Shown: piece by piece, positions 1-8,025 of the stretch | How positions within the stretch are numbered: the first letter of the stretch is position 1 | Layout: each line of letters starts with the position of its first letter | Assembly (NCBI GenBank): GCA_031257105.1 | Contig: JAIRPG010000054.1 | Location: forward strand, 1-39,383 | Source of the DNA: Treponema sp. | Lineage (GTDB): Bacteria; Spirochaetota; Spirochaetia; Treponematales; Breznakiellaceae | Reading direction: 5' to 3' | Length of the DNA: 39,383 bases | Translations under genes and position numbers: made by a program | The notes under the pieces: model-generated | The model's database searches: none | Told to the model about the DNA's origin: nothing | Seen by the model: the letters and a program-made list of their open reading frames with translations, nothing else

Positions 1-74
1 GGCCCCCGCGCCCCCCCCCCCCCCCCCCGCGCGCGCGCCCCCCCCGCCCCGCGGGGGCCGGGCCCCCCCCGCGG
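1..74. other. C/G homopolymer-like low-complexity contig end
   Basis: Almost only C and G, with a C run of about 18, a GC-dinucleotide run and a G run. Composition is unlike the rest of the window, where coding DNA is mixed. It looks like low-quality read ends or a mis-assembled terminus and should not be interpreted biologically. A true G/C tract cannot be excluded from sequence alone. Confidence 0.7.
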
Positions 75-147
75 AAATTGCGCCGGAAATGTTACCGGCC
101 TGCAGAGTCTGCTGCAACAGTCTCTGTTGTTCTTTGTTTCGATTCAT
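75..147 (-). CDS. Possible 5' end of a truncated gene
   Basis: Reading leftwards from an ATG at 147, an open frame begins MNRNKEQQRLLQQTLQAGN and continues until it meets the low-complexity contig end, so only about 25 residues are visible. It is Gln/Leu-rich and I do not recognise it. The ATG lies directly after a promoter-like element and has no Shine-Dalgarno, so it would be nearly leaderless. It follows the MMPL gene on the same strand, where the rest of the APE-type cluster would be expected, but this N-terminus does not look like a ketosynthase. The LLQQT stretch resembles the repeated LLQTG of the thioesterase tail at 3200-3259. It may be a real gene start or chance. Confidence 0.35.
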
Positions 148-153
148 AGTTGT

Positions 154-182
154 AATATATGATTTTATACGAAAAGGATCAA
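154..182 (-). promoter_or_regulatory. Sigma70-like promoter candidate
   Basis: On the minus strand TTGATC (177-182), a 17-bp spacer and TATATT (154-159). It sits between the end of the MMPL gene and the possible truncated gene, and would start transcription within a few bases of the ATG at 147. Confidence 0.35.
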
Positions 183-223
183 GCGTAGATGTCAATGTAT
201 GCGGAAAAAAACAAAGGGTTCCG

Positions 224-2548
224 TCAGCCGCTCATGAGCATCGCAAAGAGAAAGGCTGCGGTCAGCCCCACAAAAACCGTAAGGCCAAAGAGGTGAACCG
301 GCGCAAAGCTGCTCAAGGCCAGCGCGCCGAAGGAGAGGGCCGTAGTGGCGAAGGAGAGGAGGACGGCCAGCGCCGCCGGACGCCGATCCGGAGGAGCGCC
401 CTCAATCAGGTAAAACATATAGTCCAGCCCCAGACCAAAGACCAGCGCCAGGCCGGTGAGAGAAAAGAAGCCCAGAGGGATGTCTGCGGCGGCCAGCGTT
501 GCGGTTACCGCCAGCACCGGCAGGACGGGCGCCGCGCAAATCCGGGCGGTATCCCGCCAGGAATACGTAAAACGAACCACTCCGGCGATTACCAGCCAAG
601 AAGCGGCGAAAAGCAGCAGCATAATCCTCGTTAAAGAATCAAGCTCCTCCCCGATGTCCCGCACCTTATTCACAAAATAAACCGAACCCTGGTCGGCGGC
701 AAGCCGCTTGAAAGGTTCCTCGTCCCCGGCGCGCAGGGGCAAGACGCAGGAAAAATAGGTTCCCTTTACTTCCCCTATCCAAATTTTCCGGGAGAGGGTC
801 TCGATAAGGGGGGGCGCATCGCCGCCGGGAACAAGGCGTTTTTCCCCGGCGGCCCGGTAGTCCTCGCGGAACAGGGCGGCGCTTTCCGGCCCCAGGCCTA
901 GGGCGGCGAATTGGGCTTCCGCCAGGGGCAGCAGGGCCGCCGCCGCCTCGTAGTTCCGCTCCTGGGTCTTCAGGGAGGGAATAAACAGGGACGAAGCCAG
1001 GTAGGCCCCCAGGTTTCCCCGGCGAACTTCCCCGTCCAGGGCGGCGCGGAGCGCTTCCTCGTGCTGCAGAACCTCCTCCGGGCTGTCCCCCCGGACGATA
1101 AAGTACCAGGGCGATGCCCCGTGGTTCAGTACCGACGCGGCTATCCGCTCGGACTCCCGCAGGTTCTCCGGCATCGTATAGAGCCCGGTGATGTTATTTT
1201 CTACCCGTACCCGATCCCGGTTGACAAAAAGGACGATCAACCCCAGCGCTATCAAAACGGGGAGCAGGATGCGGGGAATAGGGAGCGGAGCGTGAGGAGG
1301 AGGAGGGGGGAGCGTTCTTCCCCCACTCCCCAATCGAGCATAAAGACAAACCACCGAAAGCCAGGAACTCAAAAGGCCGGCCATGGAAAAGACGGCGAAC
1401 TGCCGGAGGATGGCGAAGGGGGCCAAGAGCATAACGGCGAAGCAGATTTCCGAAGAGAGGAGGCTCATGGCAAGGCCCCGGCGGATCCGGTCAAGGATCT
1501 CCGGACACGTAAGCCCTCCCCGCAGGCGATGCACGAAGAAATGCACCGAGTAGTCCACGCTTATGCCGATAAGGGTGGCGCCGAACACGAAGGTCAGCGC
1601 GTGGATCTCCCGGAAAAAGAGCAGCGTCGATCCCAGGGCCAGGGCGATGGATACGCCGATGGCCCCCAGGGACGCCGCCACAGGCAGGGGAGAGCGGAAG
1701 ATGAGCAAAAACAGGCCCAGAACCATGACCAGACTTATCGTACTGATAAGGGAAATTTCCCGCTGGGCGCTGGAGGAGCTGGCGTAACTGTGGAAGGGAA
1801 CTCCCGAATACACAAAGTCAAGTCCAGGAAGCCGGGCGGCGATTGCCTCCGCCTGGGCGTAGATCAGCCCTACCCCGCTGGAGCGGTTGGTCAGCGCCGA
1901 GGCCGCCGGGGAGAGGTCGCCCTGGATCAGCACGTACCAGCGCTCCCCCTGCCGGGCCGCCAGCACATCCTCACGGGGAGAGAGGGAGCCGCTGGACAAA
2001 AGGGCGGTTTGCAGGAAACGCCGGGTCTCCCTGCCGGCCAGGAGGAAAGGATCCGTCTCAAGGCGGTCGAGACTGGTAAAGGTAAAGGCTCCGTAGGTTT
2101 CCGCCAGGGCCTCCCCGGCGAGCGCTTCCCCCCGGCCGCTTTCCAGAAGTTCCCTCGTTTCATCGTCCAAAAGGGCGTAGCGGTACTCGTGGAGGAAGGC
2201 GGAAAACGAGGCTGTCACCGCATCATCGACAAAAAGGGTCAGGGACTCAAAGGCAGCGGAAGGCTCCAGCGCCCGGTACAGCGCCAGGGCGCCCTCACGG
2301 GCTTGGGAAAAATCATCGCCGCCGCAGAGGATATAGACCCCCCGGCCCGTTCTGGCCCCCAGAACCCGATCCGCCGCCGCCGCCGGTTTGGAACCGTGGG
2401 AAGCGGGGAGCAGGTCGAAGAGATCGGTGTTGATCCGCACCGGCCCTATCAGGATAAGCGAAAGGAGGAACGCGGCGGCGATTCCCCCGTGGACAAGCAG
2501 CCAAAGCCGGGGGCCGGGCTTAATCCGGGGAAAAAAAGGCCGCTTCAT
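224..2548 (-). CDS. MMPL-family (RND superfamily) exporter, ApeM-like
   Basis: Inner-membrane exporter of 774 residues, inferred to move a lipid product (probably the aryl-polyene lipid) out of the inner membrane. It starts with a single membrane helix (about residues 10-35) followed by a large periplasmic domain, then two bundles of membrane helices. Each bundle carries the RND-type signature around an Asp-Tyr: GISVDYSVHFF in the first and GLGLDYMFYL in the second. This duplicated layout is that of the MMPL exporters (COG4258) found in APE clusters. A proline-rich insert (PPPPPHAPLP) between the halves coincides with a G/C-tract repeat in the DNA (1273-1336). The ATG at 2548 lies inside the end of the LolA-like gene (29-bp overlap), implying translational coupling. 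The substrate is inferred from context. Confidence 0.9.
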   Translation of the reverse strand: MKRPFFPRIKPGPRLWLLVHGGIAAAFLLSLILIGPVRINTDLFDLLPASHGSKPAAAADRVLGARTGRGVYILCGGDDFSQAREGALALYRALEPSAAFESLTLFVDDAVTASFSAFLHEYRYALLDDETRELLESGRGEALAGEALAETYGAFTFTSLDRLETDPFLLAGRETRRFLQTALLSSGSLSPREDVLAARQGERWYVLIQGDLSPAASALTNRSSGVGLIYAQAEAIAARLPGLDFVYSGVPFHSYASSSSAQREISLISTISLVMVLGLFLLIFRSPLPVAASLGAIGVSIALALGSTLLFFREIHALTFVFGATLIGISVDYSVHFFVHRLRGGLTCPEILDRIRRGLAMSLLSSEICFAVMLLAPFAILRQFAVFSMAGLLSSWLSVVCLYARLGSGGRTLPPPPPHAPLPIPRILLPVLIALGLIVLFVNRDRVRVENNITGLYTMPENLRESERIAASVLNHGASPWYFIVRGDSPEEVLQHEEALRAALDGEVRRGNLGAYLASSLFIPSLKTQERNYEAAAALLPLAEAQFAALGLGPESAALFREDYRAAGEKRLVPGGDAPPLIETLSRKIWIGEVKGTYFSCVLPLRAGDEEPFKRLAADQGSVYFVNKVRDIGEELDSLTRIMLLLFAASWLVIAGVVRFTYSWRDTARICAAPVLPVLAVTATLAAADIPLGFFSLTGLALVFGLGLDYMFYLIEGAPPDRRPAALAVLLSFATTALSFGALALSSFAPVHLFGLTVFVGLTAAFLFAMLMSG

Positions 2549-3185
2549 CGGGACTCAAGGCTTCCGGAAAAACATGGCCGGAAAGTTCGTAGCGAATGGT
2601 ATCGCCGTTTTGTTCAAACAGGGTGATGCGCCGGATAACCGTATCCCCCTCCAAAATGATCCGTTCCGCGAAAGATCGAACCGCGTTTTCCGAAGGGATC
2701 AACCCCAGCGTCCAGCCTCCCCCCGAATCAACAAAGAAGTCGCCGAAGTTATCCAGCAGAAGCTGGGCGTTGCCGGAAAACACGGCGCTGATAACCGAGG
2801 CGAGGCGGAGGAAGACCTCGTTCCCCGCAGCGCTCAGGGTGGTTTTGGGCCGCCCCGGACTGGACTGGACGAGGTAATCCCGGCCCACCGCCATGGTGGA
2901 GGGGTAGGGTTTTAGGGTTTCCCATACCATGCCCCGCCGGGAGTCGATGATAAAGTTCCCCGACGAATCCAGGGAGCGATCCAGCCGTTTGATGGTTTTC
3001 CGCTGGGTGAAGCTCCCCTTGATAAGCGGATGGGACGACAGGACGCCGCAGACCTCGTGAAAACGGGGAAGAGCCGCAGCGGACAGGGGATGCTGGAACA
3101 CCGCATCCGGCGTCTGGGCCTGGAGCGGGGCCGGCACGCTCATGAAGCCCAGCGCCAAGGCCCAGACAAAAAGGCGGCCCCTCAT
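2520..3185 (-). CDS. LolA-like outer-membrane lipoprotein carrier, ApeL-like
   Basis: Periplasmic carrier of 221 residues. A signal peptide is obvious (Arg-rich start, hydrophobic stretch, cleavage near Leu-Gln-Ala-Gln at about residue 24). The mature part shows the LolA/COG2834 pattern: GSFTQRKTIKRLDRSLDSSG, then a Gly-Met-Val-Trp-Glu segment and a Lys-Pro-Tyr-Pro. Family members bind acyl chains in a half-barrel. In APE clusters this protein is thought to pair with the MMPL exporter to carry the product to the outer membrane. The stop codon of the thioesterase gene overlaps this start (ATGA), and the 3' end overlaps the MMPL gene. It could also be a second general LolA, but the neighbours argue for a dedicated carrier. 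Confidence 0.85.
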   Translation of the reverse strand: MRGRLFVWALALGFMSVPAPLQAQTPDAVFQHPLSAAALPRFHEVCGVLSSHPLIKGSFTQRKTIKRLDRSLDSSGNFIIDSRRGMVWETLKPYPSTMAVGRDYLVQSSPGRPKTTLSAAGNEVFLRLASVISAVFSGNAQLLLDNFGDFFVDSGGGWTLGLIPSENAVRSFAERIILEGDTVIRRITLFEQNGDTIRYELSGHVFPEALSPDEAAFFSPD

Positions 3186-3670
3186 CGTTCCCCCGGCAGA
3201 CCAGTCTGCAACAGACCAGTCTGCAACAGACCAGTCTGTAACAGACCAGTCTGTAGTAGGGCTTCCACCTTGCCGGTAAAAACCGGGGGGCAGACAAAAC
3301 AGGACTCCGCCCCAGCAATATGGTAGGCCATTTGGGTGCTCCGTCCCTTGGTGGTCAGAACGCCGGTCTTCGCGTTGTAGAGCTCGTAGGTTATCCGCAG
3401 ACAGTTTTCGTATTCCACCAGAATAGCTTTTGCCCGCACCCGATCCCCGAACATGAGGGGCCGGACGTACTTTACCGAAATTCCCGTCACCGGGAAGGCG
3501 TAGCCCGATTCCTTCATCTCCCGGTAGCCGTAGCCGATGCGGTCAAGCAGGGCGCAGCGGGCCTTTTCAAAGTACTTAACGTAGTTGCCGTGCCATACCA
3601 CGTCCATGGAGTCCACATCGTAAAATTCCACGGCGAATTCTATCTCGACACTCAGGTTATGGCTTTCCAT
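3182..3670 (-). CDS. 4HBT/YbgC-type hotdog thioesterase, ApeK-like
   Basis: Acyl-CoA/acyl-ACP thioesterase of the 4-hydroxybenzoyl-CoA thioesterase type, 162 residues. The active-site block is FYDVDSMDVVWHGNYVKYFE near residues 16-35, matching the Asp...(V/Y)HxNY pattern of YbgC/FadM. A conserved core of about 135 residues is followed by an odd tail in which LLQTG/LLQTGL repeats four times, encoded by 15-bp tandem repeats at 3200-3259. ATGA overlaps join it to the acyltransferase before it and the LolA-like gene after it. In APE pathways a thioesterase of this kind releases or edits the polyene chain; that role is inferred. The repeat tail is probably dispensable. Confidence 0.85.
   Translation of the reverse strand: MESHNLSVEIEFAVEFYDVDSMDVVWHGNYVKYFEKARCALLDRIGYGYREMKESGYAFPVTGISVKYVRPLMFGDRVRAKAILVEYENCLRITYELYNAKTGVLTTKGRSTQMAYHIAGAESCFVCPPVFTGKVEALLQTGLLQTGLLQTGLLQTGLPGER
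3200..3259 (-). repeat. Four 15-bp tandem repeats in the thioesterase 3' end
   Basis: Four consecutive 15-bp units at 3200, 3215, 3230 and 3245. On the plus strand each begins ACCAGTCTG. The first two are identical, the third has one change and the fourth a few. Every unit junction contains CAGAC-CA-GTCTG, a small inverted repeat. Unit length is a multiple of three, so the frame stays open and encodes a repeated five-residue block. Confidence 0.95.
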
Positions 3671-4704
3671 CAGACTCGCTCCTTTTTACCGGGTTCAGGC
3701 GGCGCCCAAAAATCAAAAAAATTATACCATTGATACGGACGCTCTTTACAGTATTCTTCAAGCCGGGCCGCGAAGCTCCGGGCCAACTCCCGGATACGCT
3801 CCTCCCGCTCCTTCCGGGGGCAGTTAAAGGAGAGAGGGCTCTTGTGGACGTGCATCTCATAGTCCGGCGTAAGGGAAAGATCCCCTCGGCGCAGGGCAAA
3901 GACAAAGTACACCGGAGCCTTAAGCAGAGCCGCCAGGAGAAAAGCCCCGTAGCCGAAGGGAGCCGGATCGCCGAGGAAGGGGAAGAAGAAACAGCGATCC
4001 CGGGTATGCTCCGAAGTTCGGTCTCCGGCGATCACCACCAGTTCTCCCCGGGCGATCCGTTCCTGCAGCAGGATGATCGTATCCGGCCCGATCTCGGCGG
4101 CGTTGATGACCCTGAGGGTCGAGCCGGGGTTGAGTTCCCGGAGCATCCGGCTAAAATGGGCGTTCACCCGCAGATCGGTGATGGACGTTACCGGAACTTC
4201 CCGCCTCACGCCGGTACGGTTGAACCCCGCCAGACCCCGCAAAAGTTCCGTGTTGCCCAGGTGTGAGCAGATAAGGAGCGCCCCCTCGCCCCGTTCCAGG
4301 GCCGCGATCAATTCCCCGATGTCGTCCCCCTGGAAATGGATCCGGTCAAAGGGCACCTTGCCTCCCCATACCTCGATCTTCTCGATTAAGGTGATGGAGA
4401 ACGCCTGGAAATGCCTCACCGAACTGAGGGAACCCTTACTCGCAGCCTGGGTTGAGTCAACCTGGGTTGAGTCAACCTGGGTTGCGTCAACCTGGGTTGC
4501 AACCCGGCGCAAAAAACGCCGGGAATCCCGCCGGGCAGCGGCGGCGAAGAGCCAGTAACAGAACCCCACGGGAAAGGCAAGGAGCTTCATCAGAAAAACC
4601 GGAATCAGATGAAAAAGGACGAGGAGCAGCTTGAGCTGCCAGTAACCCAGGGCCGCTTCCCGGCGTTCCGACCAGTGGAGGGGCCGCGCTTCCGCGCCGT
4701 TCAT
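3670..4704 (-). CDS. LpxL/HtrB-type lysophospholipid acyltransferase
   Basis: Membrane-bound acyltransferase, 344 residues, of the lipid A lauroyl/myristoyl-transferase type. A hydrophobic N-terminus (about residues 22-57) is followed by the catalytic His-x4-Glu motif at H148-E153 (SHLGNTE) and the downstream GDRTSEHTRDRCFFFPFLGDPAPF segment typical of the family. Between the membrane anchor and the catalytic domain, residues about 68-86 consist of a repeated five-residue unit (VDSTQ), from DNA repeats at 4446-4505. In APE clusters an acyltransferase acylates the lipid anchor or glycolipid carrying the polyene; in Gram-negative clusters it may be fused to a GT2 domain, here the two are separate genes joined by an ATGA overlap. 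A general lipid A role is less likely in treponemes, many of which lack lipid A. Confidence 0.85.
   Translation of the reverse strand: MNGAEARPLHWSERREAALGYWQLKLLLVLFHLIPVFLMKLLAFPVGFCYWLFAAAARRDSRRFLRRVATQVDATQVDSTQVDSTQAASKGSLSSVRHFQAFSITLIEKIEVWGGKVPFDRIHFQGDDIGELIAALERGEGALLICSHLGNTELLRGLAGFNRTGVRREVPVTSITDLRVNAHFSRMLRELNPGSTLRVINAAEIGPDTIILLQERIARGELVVIAGDRTSEHTRDRCFFFPFLGDPAPFGYGAFLLAALLKAPVYFVFALRRGDLSLTPDYEMHVHKSPLSFNCPRKEREERIRELARSFAARLEEYCKERPYQWYNFFDFWAPPEPGKKERV
4446..4505 (-). repeat. 15-bp tandem repeats in the acyltransferase gene
   Basis: Units begin at 4446, 4461, 4476 and 4491; the first two are identical and the fourth is partial. Each unit reads CCTGGGTTGAGTCAA on the plus strand, with the internal inverted repeat GTTGA-G-TCAAC and, across junctions, AACC-TG-GGTT. 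The array is in frame and encodes a flexible Thr/Gln/Val/Asp linker. Confidence 0.95.
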
Positions 4705-5453
4705 GCGGAACGCCCCCGCCGGAACCGGCGGGCCAGCAGAACCGGGAAACGGAGGAGCATCCCGAAAAAGAGCCGGCAGTAGACCCAGGAGATGCGGGCG
4801 TTGTCCCGGATCACGTGGAAGTGGGAGATCCCCCCCGGCGGGTAGATCACCCTCACCGGGAAAAACAGGAAGGGGATGCCCTGCCAGAAGAGGCGCACCA
4901 GAACCTCCGCATCGAACCCCATCCGCCAGTCAAGCGAGTGGCTGCGGAAGAGCCGCCAGAGGGGATCTACCGGGTAGACCCTGAAACCGCAGAGGGCGTC
5001 TGAAATATCCGGCGAAAGAGTGACGATCCGGGCCCAGACATTGGCGACCTTCCGCCCGTTCTTCCGGCTCGCCGGGGCTGATTCGTCAAAGACCGGCGTC
5101 CCGCAGATCAGCGCCTCTGGATACCGGGCCGCCTGATCCAGAAAAAAATCCGCCCGCTCCAGGTCATGCTGGCCGTCGGCGTCAACCTGGAGCACGTGGC
5201 TCAGGCCCAGTTCGCGGGCGCAGTTAACGCCGGCGGCAATCGCCGCCCCCTTGCCGCTGTTTTTTTCCAGGGTCACCAGTACCGCCTGGGGGTGAGCGGC
5301 GATGATTTCCGCAAGACGCCTTTTGGTTTCGTGGTCGCTGCCATCGTCCACTAAGATGAGCGGCAGATCCCGCCGGGCCAGAAGCCCTTCCACCACCGCG
5401 CCGGCGGTAGCGCCGTGGTTGTACACAGGGATCAGGTAGCCCGGCTTCATCAT
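4701..5453 (-). CDS. Family 2 glycosyltransferase, ApeJ-like
   Basis: Cytoplasmic-face glycosyltransferase of 250 residues with a GT-A fold, resembling dolichyl-phosphate-mannose synthase relatives. LIPVYNHG at the N-terminus, DDGSD at residues 36-40 and the metal-binding DADGQHD at 91-97 are the family landmarks. A C-terminal basic, hydrophobic stretch suggests membrane attachment. It is ATGA-coupled both to the preceding AMP-ligase fusion and to the following acyltransferase. It likely transfers a sugar to the lipid anchor of the cluster's product; the sugar is unknown. Two adjacent ATG codons exist at the start, and the first overlaps the upstream stop. Confidence 0.88.
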   Translation of the reverse strand: MMKPGYLIPVYNHGATAGAVVEGLLARRDLPLILVDDGSDHETKRRLAEIIAAHPQAVLVTLEKNSGKGAAIAAGVNCARELGLSHVLQVDADGQHDLERADFFLDQAARYPEALICGTPVFDESAPASRKNGRKVANVWARIVTLSPDISDALCGFRVYPVDPLWRLFRSHSLDWRMGFDAEVLVRLFWQGIPFLFFPVRVIYPPGGISHFHVIRDNARISWVYCRLFFGMLLRFPVLLARRFRRGRSA

Positions 5454-7765
5454 GAGGTTCCCAGGATCAGCACGCCGGAAGAGTAGACCTTTTCCCCGCC
5501 GTCCCCAAAGGTAAAGGAAAGCCGGCTCATTTCACGCCGGTAACTCAACTCCAGAACCAGCCGGGAATCGGGCCGCACCGGGCTGGAAAATTTCAGCCGC
5601 CGGGAAGAGGCCGCATAGAGATCCGTGCCGTAATGCCACGCGGCCAGCCGGAGGGCCAGCTCAACCTGGGCCACCGCCGGGAGCAGCTTGAATTCCGGGA
5701 AATGATCGTCAAAATAATCGCTGGAGCCGGGCACGAAAAGCTCCATCCGTACCGCGCCATCCTGTTCTTGGAGCGGCCCCAGCAGGTACACCCCATGGAT
5801 CAGCGGCGGCGTAAAAAGGGCCTGTATCTCAAGCCGTTTTTTCTTGCCCTGGCTGTCCGCCGGGAGCTTTTCCAGGTAACGCCAGCGCCGGGGGATCACC
5901 ACCGCCTCAAAAAAGCGTCCCAGGTATTCCCGAAAGTACCGGTTGATCTCGAACTTCTCCACGCCCCGGAACCGTTCCCGCCCGGCCTCGTTCAGCGCCA
6001 GCGCGACGGCCAGATACTGCCGCTTGTCCTTTAGGGCTACGGCGCAGGCTTCGGCAACCAACCCCGATGCCAGGAGCCGTTCTTCCACTTCGGGCAGGGA
6101 GATCCGTTTTTCCTCGATTTTAACGATGGAATCGGCGCGGCCCTTGAGCAAGAACCGGCCATCGTTCAGAATTTCCGCCAGATCCCCGGTGACAAAGCCC
6201 GCCGGGTCTCGGATAGAGGGCGAGTTGACCGCCAGGCAGCCTTCATCGTTCAGCCGAACGCGGGCATTGCCGAAGGGCGTCCACTCCGGGCCATCCCGGG
6301 ACTCCCGCCAGGCGATGCCGCCGGTTTCAGTACTCCCGTAGATCTCCACCGGCCAGAACCCAAAGATACGTTCGGTCTGTTCCGCCGTTTCCCGCTCCAA
6401 CACCCCGCCGGAACAGAATATTCGAGGGGCGCGGAGCCTCAAATCCCCGGCGGCCTCGATCTCCACCGACCGCTTGAGAAAGGCGGGTACGGTGATGATC
6501 GTGTAGGAATCATCAACGAGTTCCTCAAACGCTTCGGGATACTGGATCCGGCTTCGGCGAAAGGGGATCGCCGCCGTAAAGGGCAGCAGCACCGAGAAGA
6601 GAAGGCCGTAAATATGAAGAGGACTCACCGTTGAACAGAGCCGCCGGGAAAGGAGTTCTTCCCCCCACCGGGAAAGGACAAAGGCGTTATCCGCCTCAAG
6701 CTCCGTAAGCCGCTGGCGTACCGCCTTAGGTCTACCCGTGGTTCCCGATGTGTACAGGATGATGACCGTTTCCTCCGCCTTGATCGCGGGAGGATCCTCG
6801 TCCGCCGGGAGCCCCTCCCCTTCGGCAAGGATCGCTTGAATATGCAGCGCCCCCGGTATCTCTCGATCGGCGATCATGCCCGTTTCCGGGGAGCGGATCT
6901 CCCCCAGGTATTCTTCGGTAATGTTCGCCGTTAACAGAACCTGTTTCCCGCGCTGGAGCAGAGCGGCCAGTCCAATCAGGAAAAACCAGTGATCCTCGCT
7001 GTAGAGTATCCACCGCTCCCGGCTATCCCCGGCGATGGCCTTCCGTAAAACGGCGGTTTCCCGGAGAAAATCCCCCCAGGTTTTATACCCCCCGGCGGAA
7101 AAAACGCGATCATAGCAGAGTATGGTGTCCGGGGATCGGGAAGAAGGTTTAAACCGCGAAAGCGGCGCGGCCTGGGGCATACGTCGAGCGGTCATTTTGC
7201 GTACTATCAACTCCCCCCCAAAAAGACTGCCTATCAGCATATAAGAAATTCCGCCGTTATAGAGAGACCACAGGCCGTCGGAGCCAGAAAAAACCGTAAA
7301 GGCCGCGATGCCGCCGTTGATCACGAAGAAAGCGCACCAGACAAGGGTGACCTTCCGGCAATAATCTTCGATCCGCCGCTCCGCAAGGGAGCCCCGGATG
7401 CTTTTATCGGTCAAAACCGCCAGCCGAAAGATCATAACCGGCGGGGAAACAAAGGTACTCGCAAAAACTCCTAATAAGACGGCGTTCACCAATACCGGGT
7501 AGAGTTTAAGGAACAGCGCCGAGTTGGTGATAAAGCAGAGGAGCCCCAGACCCAGAAAAAGGGCGGAACTCAGTAAAAGCCGCGCCGGATCGCGCCGGGG
7601 AGTTCCCTTTTTTTTTTTCGAGGTGGCCGCTAAAAAATACCCCGCCCCCATGATCAGGGGGAACAGGGTGATAACCCGTATGGGCAGTTTAAGAATGACA
7701 AGGAAGAAAAAAATGCCCAGTGGGTACAGCGCCGCCAGCGCGTACCAAAGGATGCGGGGTATCAT
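5450..7765 (-). CDS. Fusion: COG4648-like membrane domain, acyl-AMP ligase, hotdog dehydratase
   Basis: A protein of about 771 residues joining three functions that are separate genes in typical APE clusters (ApeG, ApeH, ApeI). Residues 1 to about 195 hold several membrane helices resembling COG4648. The middle is an AMP-dependent synthetase with YTSGTTGRPK starting at Tyr338 and an EIYGSTETGG motif, probably loading an aryl acid onto an ACP. The C-terminal 115 residues are a FabZ/ApeI-like hotdog with DDHFPEFKLLP (His688), a 3-hydroxyacyl-ACP dehydratase candidate; the usual Gly of GHFP is Asp. The start is uncertain: an upstream ATG at 7831 would overlap the ACP gene by 62 bp. I chose 7765, four bases after the ACP stop, where the first membrane helix begins at once, though its AAGGG is very close to the ATG. 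Confidence 0.88.
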   Translation of the reverse strand: MIPRILWYALAALYPLGIFFFLVILKLPIRVITLFPLIMGAGYFLAATSKKKKGTPRRDPARLLLSSALFLGLGLLCFITNSALFLKLYPVLVNAVLLGVFASTFVSPPVMIFRLAVLTDKSIRGSLAERRIEDYCRKVTLVWCAFFVINGGIAAFTVFSGSDGLWSLYNGGISYMLIGSLFGGELIVRKMTARRMPQAAPLSRFKPSSRSPDTILCYDRVFSAGGYKTWGDFLRETAVLRKAIAGDSRERWILYSEDHWFFLIGLAALLQRGKQVLLTANITEEYLGEIRSPETGMIADREIPGALHIQAILAEGEGLPADEDPPAIKAEETVIILYTSGTTGRPKAVRQRLTELEADNAFVLSRWGEELLSRRLCSTVSPLHIYGLLFSVLLPFTAAIPFRRSRIQYPEAFEELVDDSYTIITVPAFLKRSVEIEAAGDLRLRAPRIFCSGGVLERETAEQTERIFGFWPVEIYGSTETGGIAWRESRDGPEWTPFGNARVRLNDEGCLAVNSPSIRDPAGFVTGDLAEILNDGRFLLKGRADSIVKIEEKRISLPEVEERLLASGLVAEACAVALKDKRQYLAVALALNEAGRERFRGVEKFEINRYFREYLGRFFEAVVIPRRWRYLEKLPADSQGKKKRLEIQALFTPPLIHGVYLLGPLQEQDGAVRMELFVPGSSDYFDDHFPEFKLLPAVAQVELALRLAAWHYGTDLYAASSRRLKFSSPVRPDSRLVLELSYRREMSRLSFTFGDGGEKVYSSGVLILGTS

Positions 7766-7769
7766 ACCC

Positions 7770-8021
7770 TTAGGAAACCTTCTCCACCAGCGGAAAGAGT
7801 ACATCCACCACATCCTGTACGGTTTTGACATTTTTGAAAAGGGCGGGATCTATCTTTTCGGTCGTGAACTGTTTCATTTGGACGATCAGATCCACCGCAT
7901 CGATAGAATCCAAATCCAACTCTTCCATGAGAAGGGCGTCCGGCTTTACCGCATCCGGAGCGATCTCAAATTCTTTGGTAAGGATTTCCTTGAGCTTCTC
8001 GTACACTAAATCCCGGCTCAT
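7770..8021 (-). CDS. Acyl carrier protein (second of pair), ApeF-like
   Basis: Acyl carrier protein of 83 residues with the phosphopantetheine attachment Ser39 in LDLDSIDAVDL. The start at 8021 (MSRDLVYEK) is chosen because GGGAG lies 9 bases upstream and the gene then begins four bases after the preceding ACP stop; the longer open frame to 8096 would overlap that gene and adds a basic, non-ACP-like leader. Two different ACPs in tandem are a hallmark of aryl-polyene and flexirubin clusters. Confidence 0.95.
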   Translation of the reverse strand: MSRDLVYEKLKEILTKEFEIAPDAVKPDALLMEELDLDSIDAVDLIVQMKQFTTEKIDPALFKNVKTVQDVVDVLFPLVEKVS

Positions 8022-8025
8022 ACAT

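Noticed and set aside
911-2626. Long plus-strand open frame (571 codons) opposite the MMPL gene
   Set aside because: It is antisense to a gene with clear family motifs, is full of Gly/Arg/Gln low-complexity sequence and has no ribosome site.
3200-3259. CRISPR-like array
   Set aside because: Units are directly adjacent 15-mers without spacers and are in frame within a gene.
7766-7831. Upstream start for the ligase fusion
   Set aside because: It would overlap the ACP by 62 bp; added residues are Trp/Arg-rich and not membrane-like. Not fully excluded.
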